A stretch of DNA of 64,000 nucleotides from Diaminobutyricimonas sp. LJ205 (GTDB lineage Bacteria; Actinomycetota; Actinomycetes; Actinomycetales; Microbacteriaceae): the NCBI RefSeq assembly GCF_009755725.1, contig NZ_CP046619.1, positions 2,728,001 through 2,792,000 of the forward strand. The letters run 5' to 3'. The position numbers and the translations under genes were made by a program. A model generated the notes under the pieces. It was not told where the DNA came from. It did no database searches and saw only the letters and a list, made by a program, of their open reading frames with translations. Shown in pieces: positions 53,701-62,131 of this stretch; the first letter of the stretch is position 1, and every line of letters begins with the position of its first letter.

Positions 53701-54097
53701 TCAAAACCGGGACCCCCGCGGCGATCGCCATTTCCTTGGCCGTGACCTTGTTGCCCGCCATCTCGAGCACCGACCGGGGAGGACCGATGAAGGCAATACC
53801 CGCGTCGGCGGCGGCCTGCGCAAGGTCGGGGTTCTCGCTGAGGAACCCGTATCCCGGATAGATCGCATCCGCGCCCGACAGCTTGGCGACCCGGATGATC
53901 TCCCCCACATCCAGGTAGGCACGCACCGGATGACCGGGCTCACCGATCTGGTACGCCTCGTCGGCCTTCAGCCGATGCAGCGAGTTGCGGTCCTCGTAGG
54001 GGAACACCGCCACAGTCTTCGCACCGAGTTCATACGCCGCCCGGAACGCGCGAATCGCGATCTCACCGCGGTTCGCGACCAGGATTTTGCGGTACAT
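50696..54097 (-). CDS. pyc: Pyruvate carboxylase
   Basis: 1133 residues, the full-length single-chain form. Order: biotin carboxylase (KILVANRGEIAIRAFRAAYE, ATP loop AVAGGGGRGMRRV, EMNPRIQVEHTVTE), carboxyltransferase of the HMGL-like fold (VTDTTFRDAHQSLLATRVRT, MAGLLRAGA), PYC_OADA linker, and biotin carrier domain with EAMKMEA (biotinylated Lys). It makes oxaloacetate from pyruvate, bicarbonate and ATP. It starts 38 bases after glyA on the same strand and so may be read from the glycine-riboswitch leader. Confidence 0.95.
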   Translation of the reverse strand: MYRKILVANRGEIAIRAFRAAYELGAKTVAVFPYEDRNSLHRLKADEAYQIGEPGHPVRAYLDVGEIIRVAKLSGADAIYPGYGFLSENPDLAQAAADAGIAFIGPPRSVLEMAGNKVTAKEMAIAAGVPVLKSSPATTDIDVLVTAAEEIGYPVFAKAVAGGGGRGMRRVNTREELRPALEAAMREADSAFGDPTMFLEQAVIRPRHIEVQILADTAGEIVHLFERDCSVQRRHQKVVEIAPAPNLDEDVRQAMYRDAVAFAKSIGYVNAGTVEFLLDTAGDRAGEHVFIEMNPRIQVEHTVTEEVTDVDLVQAQMRIAAGLTLAELGLTQDQIQLRGAALQCRITTEDPASDFRPDTGKITTYRSPGGAGVRLDGGTVAAGAQVSPHFDSMLAKMTCRGRDFDTAVTRARRGLAEFRIRGVTTNLAFLQAVLADPQFQAGDLSTSFIDERPELVHTHGSKDRGTKVLHWLADVTVNQPNGAGAGLIDPAVKLPPIDRNTAPPSGSRQRLLELGPAGFAHALRGQEALAVTDTTFRDAHQSLLATRVRTKDLVAVMPHIARMTPDLFSVEAWGGATFDVALRFLGEDPWQRLAAMREALPNVAIQMLLRGRNTVGYTPYPTEVTDAFVREAAATGVDIFRIFDALNDVDQMRPAIDSVLDTGSTVAEVALCYSGNLLDPSENLYTLDYYLRLAEQIVDAGAHILAVKDMAGLLRAGAAEVLVTALRDRFDLPVHVHTHDTAGGQLATLLAAARAGADAVDAASAPMAGTTSQPSLSALVAALAHTERDTGISLQAVSDLEPYWESVRRVYAPFESGLAGPTGRIYKHEIPGGQLSNLRQQAIALGLGDRFEVIEDWYAEANRILGRPTKVTPSSKVVGDLALQMAAAGVDPAEFESEPGNYDIPESVIGFMAGELGDLPGGWPEPFRTKVLEGRTVKGGTSPITEAQQAKLRGTSDERRLMLNQLLFPQPTQDFLRAREHYGDLSVLRTSDYLYGLKPGVEHVIELEQGVDVYVELEAIGEPDGKGMRSVMATLNGQMRPVTVRDRSITVDTVQVEKADPSLPGHVGAPFMGVVTVQATEGDTVAVGDTIATIEAMKMEAAITSPVAGTIQRVATNPVQQVEAGDLIAVVMD

Positions 54098-54135
54098 GAG
54101 TTGTTACCCCTTCGTAGTGCTCTTGTGAGTGGGTG

Positions 54136-55470
54136 CTATCCCTGGCCGTTCTGGCGAGCCGCGCGCGTCGCTTGGGTGAGATCGGCGAGCTCGGGGTACA
54201 GCGGATGAGCGTCCGCGAGTTGCAGGACACGTTCGGCGAGCGCGGGGAGCGCGGAGTCGTCACCGCTGAGCGTCTCGGCAATGATGTCCGCAACTGCTGT
54301 GAATGAGGCGTTGTCGAACCCGCGAGCGGCGAGGGCTGCCGTGCCGATCCGGAGGCCGGATGTGACCATCGGGGGCCGTGGATCGTTGGGCACGGCATTT
54401 CGGTTGACAGTGATACCGATCGACGCAAGACGGTCTTCGGCTTGCTGCCCATCCATGCGGCACTCGCGGAGGTCGACCAGGACGAGGTGGACATCGGTTC
54501 CGCCACTCACGACGCTGATGCCTGCGGTTCGCACATCCGCACCATCGAGGCGGTCGGCGAGAATCCTCGCGCCGGAAACGATGCGGCGCTGCCGTTCCCG
54601 AAATGCCTCGGTTGCAGCCAGTCTGAAAGCGACCGCTTTCGCCGCAATGACATGCTCAAGCGGACCGCCCTGCTGGCCCGGGAATACCGCTGAGTTGACC
54701 TTCTTTGCAATCGCGGGGTCATTGGTGAGGATCAAGCCCCCGCGCGGTCCTGCCAGCGTCTTGTGCGTCGTCGACGTCGTCACATGCGCGTGCGGTACCG
54801 GGGAGGGATAGAGGCCCGCAGCGACGAGACCGGCGAAGTGCGCCATGTCCACCATGAGGTATGCCCCGACCTCATCGGCGATGCGGCGGAACTCTTCAAA
54901 GTCGAGTTCGCGCGAGTAGGCAGACCAGCCTGCGATGATGAGTTGCGGCCGGTGCTCGTGCGCGAGCCGACGCACATCGTCCAGGTCGACACGGTGATCG
55001 GCCTCGGCAACTCGATAGGGAACCACATTGTAGAGGCGACCCGAAAAATTCAGCCGCATGCCATGGGTGAGATGGCCGCCGTGCGCGAGGTCGAGGCCCA
55101 TGATGGTGTCGCCAGGATTGATCAACGCATGCATGGCCGCCGCGTTGGCCTGAGCACCCGAGTGCGGCTGGACGTTCGCGTACTCCGCGCCGAAGAGCGC
55201 TCTGGCGCGGTCAATGGCGAGCTGCTCGACGGTGTCGACATGTTCGCAGCCGCCGTAATAGCGACGGCCGGGGTAGCCTTCCGCATATTTGTTCGTTAGT
55301 ACCGAGCCTTGCGCCTGCATCACGGCGATCGCGGTGTGGTTCTCAGACGCGATCATCTCCAGCCCAATGCGCTGGCGGACGAGTTCGCGATCGATGGCAG
55401 TCGCGATCTCCGGATCGACCACGCCGAGATGATCGAACATCGTCTGGGACTCGTAAGCGGTGACGGGCAT
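54136..55470 (-). CDS. glyA: Serine hydroxymethyltransferase
   Basis: 444 residues. It opens with [20 protein letters not shown] and [19 protein letters not shown]-binding Lys is in the [15 protein letters not shown] motif. It interconverts serine and glycine with tetrahydrofolate. AGGAG precedes ATG 55470. The leader carries a tandem glycine riboswitch nearly identical to the one at sdaA, so it should respond to glycine. The residue numbering and length are normal. Confidence 0.95.
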   Translation of the reverse strand: MPVTAYESQTMFDHLGVVDPEIATAIDRELVRQRIGLEMIASENHTAIAVMQAQGSVLTNKYAEGYPGRRYYGGCEHVDTVEQLAIDRARALFGAEYANVQPHSGAQANAAAMHALINPGDTIMGLDLAHGGHLTHGMRLNFSGRLYNVVPYRVAEADHRVDLDDVRRLAHEHRPQLIIAGWSAYSRELDFEEFRRIADEVGAYLMVDMAHFAGLVAAGLYPSPVPHAHVTTSTTHKTLAGPRGGLILTNDPAIAKKVNSAVFPGQQGGPLEHVIAAKAVAFRLAATEAFRERQRRIVSGARILADRLDGADVRTAGISVVSGGTDVHLVLVDLRECRMDGQQAEDRLASIGITVNRNAVPNDPRPPMVTSGLRIGTAALAARGFDNASFTAVADIIAETLSGDDSALPALAERVLQLADAHPLYPELADLTQATRAARQNGQG

Positions 55471-55516
55471 TGGAACTCCTTTGTCGAGTGCTCGGTGCTG
55501 AGCACCGGCACGGTAG

Positions 55517-55711
55517 ATGGGTTCCTCCCGCTCTGTCTCGAACCTGAGAGTTTCCGCGGATGTCGATCCGCTTGCACCGTCGGTGGACGCGTGAGCGCCG
55601 CTTTTCAGAGTTGCCTCGCCTCTGCGGTCCTGGGGCCTGAGAGATTCCCGGGAGGGGTTGCTCCTACGGCACCTGCTGGGCAGGTTCTCCCGCAGTGGGT
55701 CGTCGACGTGT
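55517..55711. repeat. 195-bp repeat copy B (contains glycine riboswitch)
   Basis: Same orientation as 46743-46937, one mismatch in 195. The sequence similarity stops abruptly at both ends. Confidence 0.95.
55531..55695 (-). ncRNA. Tandem glycine riboswitch upstream of glyA
   Basis: Same two-aptamer structure as 46757-46921. The one base difference (55591) falls in the predicted P2 terminal loop of aptamer 2 (TCAC here, TCAG at sdaA), outside the conserved glycine-binding CTCAGG segment at 55540-55550. About 61 bases separate it from the glyA start. Confidence 0.9.
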
Positions 55712-55769
55712 ATTCAGTACTCGCCGCTCGGTTACGCCGCATCCGATCAGATCAACTGGTCGGAGCCAT

Positions 55770-56591
55770 TCATCCGATGGGAGTCCGCACCTTCCCGACC
55801 CGCTCGACCTCGATCTCGACAACGTCGCCGGCTTTCAGGAACTGCGGCGGCTTCATCCCCGCACCCACGCCGCCCGGCGTGCCGGTGGCGATGATGTCCC
55901 CCGGCAACAGCGTGAGCGTTTCTGAAACGTGGGCAATGATCGTTGGGATGTCGTGAATGAGGTCGCGTGTGTTCCCGTCCTGCTTGACAACCCCATTGAC
56001 AAGGGTCCTCACGCGCAGTCCGGCGGAAATGTCACCGACTTCCTCGGCAGTCACCACGGCGCTGATCGGCCCGGAGCGGTCGGCGTTCTTCCCCAGGGTG
56101 AACTGAGGCGTCTCAAGCTGCTTGCGGCGAGCGCTGAGATCATTGAACGCCGCGTAGCCGAACACCGCGTCCTCGGGGCGAATGGTCGCGCCGTGCTTGA
56201 AGCGCCGACCGACGACCGCAGCCAGTTCAACCTCCCAGTCAAGGCCCTCCTCTCCATGTGGAACAGGAGCGGATTCGCCGTCAGTAATGAGGGTCTGCTC
56301 CCAGCGCCCGAAGACCATGGGCACCTTCGGAAGATCGATCCCAGCGAGGTCCTTTGATTCGCCCGCGTGGCTCACGTAATTGATGCCAACACAAAACACC
56401 CTTGAGGTGATCGGAACGGCAGGCGCGAATTTCACCTCGTCAGCGCGGAATTCTCGTATCGCCGAAGACTTGCTATTCAGGAAGGGATCCTCATAGAAGG
56501 AGTCGGCGGCTCCGAGGTCCTCGATGACCTCGCCAACCAGACGTCCTATGTGCCGGCCGCTGCCATTTGAGGTGAATCCAACTAGGTGCAT
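55770..56591 (-). CDS. Fumarylacetoacetate hydrolase family protein
   Basis: 273 residues with the FAH catalytic domain from about residue 65: VFCVGINYVSHAGES, metal ligands in DWEVELAAVVGRR, FGYAAFNDLSARR, and DIIATGTPGGVGAG. Family members cleave or decarboxylate beta-diketone and oxo acids (fumarylpyruvate, acylpyruvates, oxaloacetate). GGAG lies eight bases before ATG 56591. An AT-rich dyad at 56689-56706 is shared with the oxidase gene upstream region. Confidence 0.85.
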   Translation of the reverse strand: MHLVGFTSNGSGRHIGRLVGEVIEDLGAADSFYEDPFLNSKSSAIREFRADEVKFAPAVPITSRVFCVGINYVSHAGESKDLAGIDLPKVPMVFGRWEQTLITDGESAPVPHGEEGLDWEVELAAVVGRRFKHGATIRPEDAVFGYAAFNDLSARRKQLETPQFTLGKNADRSGPISAVVTAEEVGDISAGLRVRTLVNGVVKQDGNTRDLIHDIPTIIAHVSETLTLLPGDIIATGTPGGVGAGMKPPQFLKAGDVVEIEVERVGKVRTPIG

Positions 56592-56688
56592 TGCGTCGCT
56601 CCCGTTCTCGGCGCCATCAGTTTGTGTGATGCCTTGCTCGAACTTGTGTCTGCGGTATACCCGGTAACACGTCCAGCGCGTTTGTGTA

Positions 56689-56706
56689 ATCCGCTATATC
56701 GAATAT
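56689..56706. promoter_or_regulatory. Shared operator-like motif, site 1
   Basis: ATCCGCTATATCGAATAT, containing the perfect dyad TATAT-CGA-ATATA (56695-56707). It lies between the divergent FAH-family gene and GntR gene, 98 bases from the former. Confidence 0.5.
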
Positions 56707-56842
56707 ACGGGTTATGTAAGCTCTGTGTCAAAGGAGTACCTGTACCAGACCTGAAATGATCTCGACACGGTGCGGCGCCGCTATGGCGCGGCATTCCGCG
56801 TGGATAGGATCACTTGCGCTTGACTGAGAGGAGACTTACCTC

Positions 56843-57571
56843 GTGACGTATGGAGACTCGCGGCCGGAAGTTGTCGCGCGCCGCATCGCTGAAATGGTGC
56901 GGTCGCTTCCAAGCGGCGCTCGTCTTGGCAGCAAAAAGGAAATCCAGGCGATCGTTGGTGTGTCAGAAGGCACTCTCAACACGACCCTGCGCCTGCTACA
57001 GACGCGCGGCCTCATTCGGGTGCGGTCTGGGCCCGGCGGCGGTGTCTTCGCGGTCGAGCAATCGCCGATTGCCCGCCTGGGAAACGCAGTCCTCGAGTTG
57101 GACTCGGACGACATTGACATCCCGGCGAGTGCTCAGGTTCGAAATGGACTTGAGTACGAAGTCATCAACGATGCCTGCGAGTATCGAACCAATCGTGACC
57201 TGAAGGACATCGATGTCCTCCTCGCCGACATGCGTGACGCGGTCGGCAAGAGCGACGATGACCGGTTCATCCATGCCAACTGGATGCTCCACAGGCGGAT
57301 CGCGCAAGTAACTCCCAATCTCACGCTCAGCTCGCTCTACGTCGGACTTCTTGACACAATCGAGGCCCACACGTTGCGGATCGCCGCTGCCAGCGGACAG
57401 GATCTGCAGTTGTTTCATGCTGAACGCCTGCAGATTCATGAAGCGCTTGTGGATACCATCCGAACAGGCGATCCAGACGCCGCGGTGAGTGTCGTCCATA
57501 CGCATAATCGAGGGATTCGAGCTGACACTCGGTCGTCGTCGGTGGCCGGTTTGCCACGGGCACGGGCCTAG
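56843..57571 (+). CDS. GntR-family regulator with FCD-type ligand domain
   Basis: 242 residues from GTG 56843 (GAGGAGA about ten bases upstream). N-terminal winged helix: LGSKKEIQAIVGVSEGTLNTTLRLLQTRGLIRVR in part (EIQAIVGVSEGTLNTTL). The C-terminal helical domain has DRFIHANWMLHRRIAQVTPN with putative metal His residues and the terminal HNRGI. It is divergent from the FAH-family gene and convergent with the FAD oxidase gene. It is the natural candidate for binding the shared motif at 56689 and 58927. Confidence 0.85.
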   Translation: MTYGDSRPEVVARRIAEMVRSLPSGARLGSKKEIQAIVGVSEGTLNTTLRLLQTRGLIRVRSGPGGGVFAVEQSPIARLGNAVLELDSDDIDIPASAQVRNGLEYEVINDACEYRTNRDLKDIDVLLADMRDAVGKSDDDRFIHANWMLHRRIAQVTPNLTLSSLYVGLLDTIEAHTLRIAAASGQDLQLFHAERLQIHEALVDTIRTGDPDAAVSVVHTHNRGIRADTRSSSVAGLPRARA

Positions 57572-57590
57572 GTCGCACGGCCGGGGGCGC

Positions 57591-58910
57591 TCACCCCCAG
57601 GAAGCAGGAACGGCTGCCGGTGCAGCAATGACGTGCCCGTGCCGGAAGACGTTCTCGGGATCGTACTGACGCTTCAGACTCAACAGCCGCTCGCGATCCT
57701 CAGGGTCATACGCAGCGAGAACCCGTTCCGGGCCGACTTCATCGCCTTGGAAGTTGAGGACCGGCTGGCCGGCCGACGCGGCATCAGCGAGGCGGAAGAT
57801 CTTCTCTGCCCGAGCGCGAGAGCTGTGCTCCGTTCTTCCGATAACCGTGACGCTGAACTCCGAACCACGACCGCCGACACAGTTGGCGTGGACTGGCGAT
57901 CGAGTCATTTCGCCGCCCAGGTGCCGGAATTCGATGTAAGGGGGAAGCCCTCCGTTATCGTCCGGATATGCCTCGAGAACTTCATCCAGAAGGTTCCTGC
58001 TCAGGTAGGGAAGGTAGCGGCTCTTCTCCGTGAACGCGACGGGGCCGGCGCCATCGTTGTGCACTTCTCGGATGCGCGAATAGGGCTTCGCATCAACAGC
58101 GTCGGTGAGGATGCCCGGCAGCGTACGAATGGGCGCAAGGAGCGCTGACGATTCCCGGCTGTCGCCCACTGACGTGCACCTGAGGTGCAACAGGTGACTG
58201 AAACCTTCAGCCTTCACTTCGGGAACCGGTGCCCGAATTGCAACAGATGCCGCGAACCAGTCAGGAAGCGTACGAACCCAGTCCACGAAGAACGGCAGCA
58301 CGTCAGGAATCGCGTCGGGATGGAAGAAGAGGGCACCACCGTAGAAGGACGGCACCGGGAACAGTGGCACCTCGATCGCGGTTGCTATGCCGAAGCTTCC
58401 CTTGCCTCCGCGGACCGCCCAGAAAAGGTCTTCGTATTCGTTCGGCGTAACACGAATGAGTGCACCGCTCGCAGTAACGAGCTCAACCTCGAGGACCGTA
58501 TCCGCGGCGTACCCGAACTTTCGGGACAGCAAACCAATGCCGCCGCTGAGCGTGTACCCCATGACACCCACGGTTGGAGATGATCCATGCACCGGAGCGA
58601 GGCCGTACTTCGTCGTTTCGGCAATGACCTGTCCCCAACGCACGCCCGCCGCGATCCGGGCGGTTCGGCGAGTCGGATCTACCTCAATGCCGGTCATTCG
58701 CTGGGTCGTGATCAGGACGGCGTCGTCACTTGTGTCGAACCTTCCGTGCCCCGTCGACTGCACGGCGATTCCTCTGCCCTGCTGAACGGCCGCGAGAACT
58801 GCGCCTTGCACATCGCGGGGCGTTTCAGCGAAAACAATCGAGCTCGGGTTGGGCGGGTAGGAAAGACTGAAAGAGTTCAGTTCCTCGATGCGGTCTACCA
58901 CCGACGCCAT
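57591..58910 (-). CDS. FAD-linked oxidase, berberine-bridge-enzyme type
   Basis: 439 residues. FAD_binding_4 domain: QQGRGIAVQSTGHG, RTARIAAGVRWGQVI, HGSSPTVGVMGYTLSGG and YGIATAIE-like (GSFGIATAIEVPLF). The C-terminal BBE segment has YDPENVFRHGH. The HxxxxC double attachment of plant enzymes is not evident; the GHG His is present. No signal peptide, so an intracellular oxidase or dehydrogenase of an alcohol or sugar-like substrate. An operator-like motif lies 17 bases upstream of the start. Confidence 0.82.
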   Translation of the reverse strand: MASVVDRIEELNSFSLSYPPNPSSIVFAETPRDVQGAVLAAVQQGRGIAVQSTGHGRFDTSDDAVLITTQRMTGIEVDPTRRTARIAAGVRWGQVIAETTKYGLAPVHGSSPTVGVMGYTLSGGIGLLSRKFGYAADTVLEVELVTASGALIRVTPNEYEDLFWAVRGGKGSFGIATAIEVPLFPVPSFYGGALFFHPDAIPDVLPFFVDWVRTLPDWFAASVAIRAPVPEVKAEGFSHLLHLRCTSVGDSRESSALLAPIRTLPGILTDAVDAKPYSRIREVHNDGAGPVAFTEKSRYLPYLSRNLLDEVLEAYPDDNGGLPPYIEFRHLGGEMTRSPVHANCVGGRGSEFSVTVIGRTEHSSRARAEKIFRLADAASAGQPVLNFQGDEVGPERVLAAYDPEDRERLLSLKRQYDPENVFRHGHVIAAPAAVPASWG

Positions 58911-58926
58911 CTCGCTTTCTTCGTTG

Positions 58927-58944
58927 ATCCACTATAACGAATAT
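58927..58944. promoter_or_regulatory. Shared operator-like motif, site 2
   Basis: ATCCACTATAACGAATAT, identical to site 1 at 16 of 18 positions, just upstream of the FAD oxidase start at 58910. Confidence 0.5.
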
Positions 58945-59014
58945 GGCCAGAGAGGGCCCCGCACCGGTTTCAGCATGTGATATTTCCTCGGGCAGTCAGT
59001 GATGGAACAGTGGG

Positions 59015-59056
59015 GCGCAGGCGGCGTCCGCGTTGATCTGCGGACACCGCCTGCGC
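59015..59056 (-). terminator. Strong hairpin after mmsA
   Basis: A stem of about 17 bp with one C-A mismatch (59015-59031 with 59040-59056, loop eight bases), 26 bases beyond the mmsA stop. No clear U-run follows, as often in actinobacteria. Confidence 0.6.
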
Positions 59057-59081
59057 AGGACTGGCGCGTCGTGCGGATGGA

Positions 59082-60620
59082 TCAGTTAGGCCGGAAGCCG
59101 AGGTCGACGCCGGAGGTCGATTCGTCCCAGCGGCTTGTGACGTACTTGGGCCGGTTGTAGAAGCGCCAGGATCCGTTGTTGAGACCGGTGTCGCCGAAGA
59201 TGGAATCCTTCCAGCCAGCCACGCTGTAGGCAGCGACGGGCACGGGGATGGGCACGTTGATTCCGACCATTCCCGCTTGGGCTTCCCGCTGGAAACGCCT
59301 CGCGAGCAGTCCGCTGCGAGTGAAGAGCGATGCCCCATTGCCGTAGCGGTTGGTACGCACGAGCTCGAGTGCCTCGTCGAAGGTTTCGACTCGCACGAGG
59401 ATGAGAACGGGGCCAAACACCTCGTTCTGGTAGATCTCGGACGACGGGCTGACGCCATCCAGCACCACGGGACCGACGAATGACCCCTGGTCATGGCCTT
59501 CCACTGGTTCGGTGCTGCGATCGACAACGGCGGTCGCACCGCCCGCGATTGCGCGCTCAACGAAACCACGGATGCGCACCTGCGCGTCGATGCTGATGAC
59601 CGGCCCCATCTCCGATGAAGGATCTGCACCGTTACCGACAACGACGTTCATCGCACGTTCGCGCATCTTCTCCGCGAGGGCATCTGCGACATCGCCGACG
59701 ACCACTGCTGTCGTGACTGCCATGCATCGCTGGCCTGCCGATCCGAATGCGGCCGACGAGAGCGCATCGGCGACTGCATCGAGATTCGCGTCCGGGGCGA
59801 CGACGAGGTGGTTCTTGGCTCCTCCCATCGCCTGAACTCGCTTGCCCGCTTGCGATGCCCTGCTATAGATCGCCCGAGCAACCGGAGTAGATCCGACGAA
59901 GGAGACCGCTGCCGTGTCCGGATGATCGATGAGCGTCTCGACCACCTGCTGCCGACCGTGCAGAACGGTCAGGACTCCGGCTGGCACACCTGCTTCCGCC
60001 GCGAGCTGTGCGATGAGCAGACTGGGTCCGGGGTCCTGCTCGCTGGGCTTCAGGATGAAGGTGTTCCCCGAGGCCAGGGCGACCGAGAGCATCATCAGCG
60101 GGATCATCACCGGGAAGTTGAATGGCGTAATCCCCACGCAAACGCCCAGCGGGTGCCAGGCCATGAATGTGTCGATGTTTGTGCCGGTCTGCTCCGACAA
60201 CTCGCCCTTCAGGAGGAACGGCACTGCCGCGGCAAGCTCGACCGCCTCGAGACCTCGCGACACTTCGCCGCGCGCATCGTCCACCGTTTTGCCGTGCTCG
60301 GCACTGATGGCCACTGCCAACTCGTCAGTGTGCTCCATCAGCAGTGCGCGGAACCTGTGCAGCACCGCCGCACGCCGAGTCGGCGTGGTGGCGGCCCATG
60401 CAGGGAACGCGGCGGCCGCGGCCGCGACAGCGCGATCGACAATCTCACGATCAGCGAGGGAGACCTGAGCGATTTGAACGCCGGTCGCGGGATTGATAAC
60501 AGGCCATAGCTCGCCCGACTTATCGACTGCGCCGTCGATCCAGTGCGGGATGCCGACCAGTTCGGAGTCCGTTCGGGTGGCATCGATGGTCGCCTGCACG
60601 TTGGCGGATGGAATACTCAT
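59082..60620 (-). CDS. mmsA: CoA-acylating methylmalonate-semialdehyde dehydrogenase
   Basis: 512 residues. The MMSDH signature is GITPFNFPVMIPLMMLSVAL, FVGSTPVARAIYSRAS, GGAKNHLVVAPDANLD in place of the ELGGK Glu motif, and nucleophile Cys299 in GSAGQRCMAV. The lack of a catalytic Glu is normal for this CoA-dependent group. It yields propionyl-CoA or acetyl-CoA from (methyl)malonate semialdehyde, in valine, inositol or beta-alanine breakdown. AGGAA precedes ATG 60620. It follows the Liv transporter genes on the same strand. Confidence 0.9.
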   Translation of the reverse strand: MSIPSANVQATIDATRTDSELVGIPHWIDGAVDKSGELWPVINPATGVQIAQVSLADREIVDRAVAAAAAAFPAWAATTPTRRAAVLHRFRALLMEHTDELAVAISAEHGKTVDDARGEVSRGLEAVELAAAVPFLLKGELSEQTGTNIDTFMAWHPLGVCVGITPFNFPVMIPLMMLSVALASGNTFILKPSEQDPGPSLLIAQLAAEAGVPAGVLTVLHGRQQVVETLIDHPDTAAVSFVGSTPVARAIYSRASQAGKRVQAMGGAKNHLVVAPDANLDAVADALSSAAFGSAGQRCMAVTTAVVVGDVADALAEKMRERAMNVVVGNGADPSSEMGPVISIDAQVRIRGFVERAIAGGATAVVDRSTEPVEGHDQGSFVGPVVLDGVSPSSEIYQNEVFGPVLILVRVETFDEALELVRTNRYGNGASLFTRSGLLARRFQREAQAGMVGINVPIPVPVAAYSVAGWKDSIFGDTGLNNGSWRFYNRPKYVTSRWDESTSGVDLGFRPN

Positions 60621-60660
60621 GGATCTTCCTTTCAGTAGAGGGGATTCTCAGGACGTAACC

Positions 60661-60687
60661 GGAGCGGCGCTGGATGTGCGCCGCCCC
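60661..60687. terminator. Hairpin between livF and mmsA
   Basis: GGAGCGGCGC (60661-60670) and GCGCCGCCCC (60678-60687) form a 10-bp stem with one mismatch. It may weaken read-through from the transporter genes into mmsA, or act as an mRNA processing site. Confidence 0.4.
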
Positions 60688-60702
60688 GCGTAGTCGCAGC
60701 TT

Positions 60703-61407
60703 TCACATTGCGAGATAGGCCTCTCGCACTCGTTCGGATCCGAGCAATTCATCCCTTGTGCCAGAGGCCACAACCGTGCCGCCTTCGAGCACGTATCCCC
60801 GCCCGCAGATCTCCAGAGTGCGATGCACGTTCTGTTCGACGATGAGGACCGCCACGCCTAGTTCGTGAACTCGAAGGATGAGGTCGAACATGTCGTCGAC
60901 GATGATCGGAGCCAGCCCCAGCGACGGTTCATCCATCAGCAGGTATTGGGGATCGGCCATCAATGCACGCCCGATGGCCACCATTTGCTGTTGGCCGCCG
61001 GACAAAGTTCCCGCTGGCTGATCAGCCCGATCGGCGAGTATCGGAAACAGTCCGTGGACCTTCTCAAGCCGTGACCGCACGATCGCCTTGTCCCGCGTGG
61101 TGAATGCCCCGAGCCCGAGGTTCTGCGAAACGGTCAGCTGGTTGAACAACCGGCGCCCCTCCGGCACCAGCGCGAGCCCGGCACTGACGAACTCGTGGGG
61201 CTTGCGTGCGGCGAGCGATTCCCCGTCGAGCAGGATCTCGCCTCGAGATACCGGTAGTACCCCGGCAATCGTGTTCACCAGCGTTGACTTGCCGGCACCA
61301 TTTGCCCCGAGGACTGCAACGATCTCGCCCTTGTCCAAGGTGACGCTTACCGAATTCAGTGCCAGGGCTTCGCCGTAGTGCACCTGGATGTCTTTGACCT
61401 CAAGCAT
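60703..61407 (-). CDS. livF: Branched-chain-type ABC transporter ATPase (LivF)
   Basis: 234 residues. Walker A GANGAGKST, Q-loop region RRLFNQLTVSQNL, signature LSGGQQQ, Walker B LLMDEPSLGL and switch His replaced in VLIVEQNVH. The short form without a C-terminal extension is LivF. Pairs with LivG, overlapping it by eight bases. Confidence 0.9.
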   Translation of the reverse strand: MLEVKDIQVHYGEALALNSVSVTLDKGEIVAVLGANGAGKSTLVNTIAGVLPVSRGEILLDGESLAARKPHEFVSAGLALVPEGRRLFNQLTVSQNLGLGAFTTRDKAIVRSRLEKVHGLFPILADRADQPAGTLSGGQQQMVAIGRALMADPQYLLMDEPSLGLAPIIVDDMFDLILRVHELGVAVLIVEQNVHRTLEICGRGYVLEGGTVVASGTRDELLGSERVREAYLAM

Positions 61408-62131
61408 GTGACCGTCCTAGGTAGGCGTCGATGACATCATCCCGGCGAAGCACGTCGTCGGGCTCGCCCTCGGCGATGACAGTGCCCGACTGGAGCACCA
61501 CCAAACGATCGCTCAGGCTCACCACGGCGCGCATGTTGTGCTCGACGAAGATCACGGCCACGCCGGTGTCGCGGATCTTCATGACCAGATCGATCGCCGA
61601 CTCGATCTCTGAGGGGTTGAGCCCCGCGAGCACTTCGTCGAGCATGACCAGCCTCGGTCGACAGGCAAGGGCTCGGGCAAGCTCCAACTGCTTGCGCTGA
61701 TGAAGAGTCAGGTGCTCAGCGGTCACATGTGCCCGCTGGGCGAGCCCCACGAATTCGAGCAGTTCCATGGCCTGGTCATCGGCCCGCCCGCGGGGCCCGC
61801 TGCGACCGAAGTACCCGCCGATTGCCACGTTCTCGAGGGTGGTGAGCGTGCTGAACGGACGTGGCACCTGATACGTCCTGGCCAGTCCGGACTCCGCTAT
61901 CTTGTGCGGCACCATGGTGTCGATGCGGGCGCCGCCGAAGACGGCACGACCGCCGTCCAGGGGAAGGTACCCGGACAGCACGTTGATCAAGGTCGACTTT
62001 CCCGAGCCGTTCGGGCCGACCAGTCCGACGATCTCGCCCTCGCGCACCTCGAGGTTGACTCCGTTCAGGGCACGCAGGCTGCCGAAGACCTTGACGACCT
62101 CCGACACCGAGAGAATGACCTCAGCCGACAT
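61400..62131 (-). CDS. livG: Branched-chain-type ABC transporter ATPase (LivG)
   Basis: 243 residues from ATG 62131 (AGAGGTGG three bases upstream). Walker A GPNGSGKST, LHQRKQLELARAL in place of a canonical LSGG signature (reads LTLHQRKQ), Walker B LVMLDEVLAGL, and VIFVEHNMR. The C-terminal BCA_ABC_TP_C-like end (PDDVLRRDDVIDAYLG) is typical of LivG. Its start overlaps the livM stop. Confidence 0.9.
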   Translation of the reverse strand: MSAEVILSVSEVVKVFGSLRALNGVNLEVREGEIVGLVGPNGSGKSTLINVLSGYLPLDGGRAVFGGARIDTMVPHKIAESGLARTYQVPRPFSTLTTLENVAIGGYFGRSGPRGRADDQAMELLEFVGLAQRAHVTAEHLTLHQRKQLELARALACRPRLVMLDEVLAGLNPSEIESAIDLVMKIRDTGVAVIFVEHNMRAVVSLSDRLVVLQSGTVIAEGEPDDVLRRDDVIDAYLGRSHA

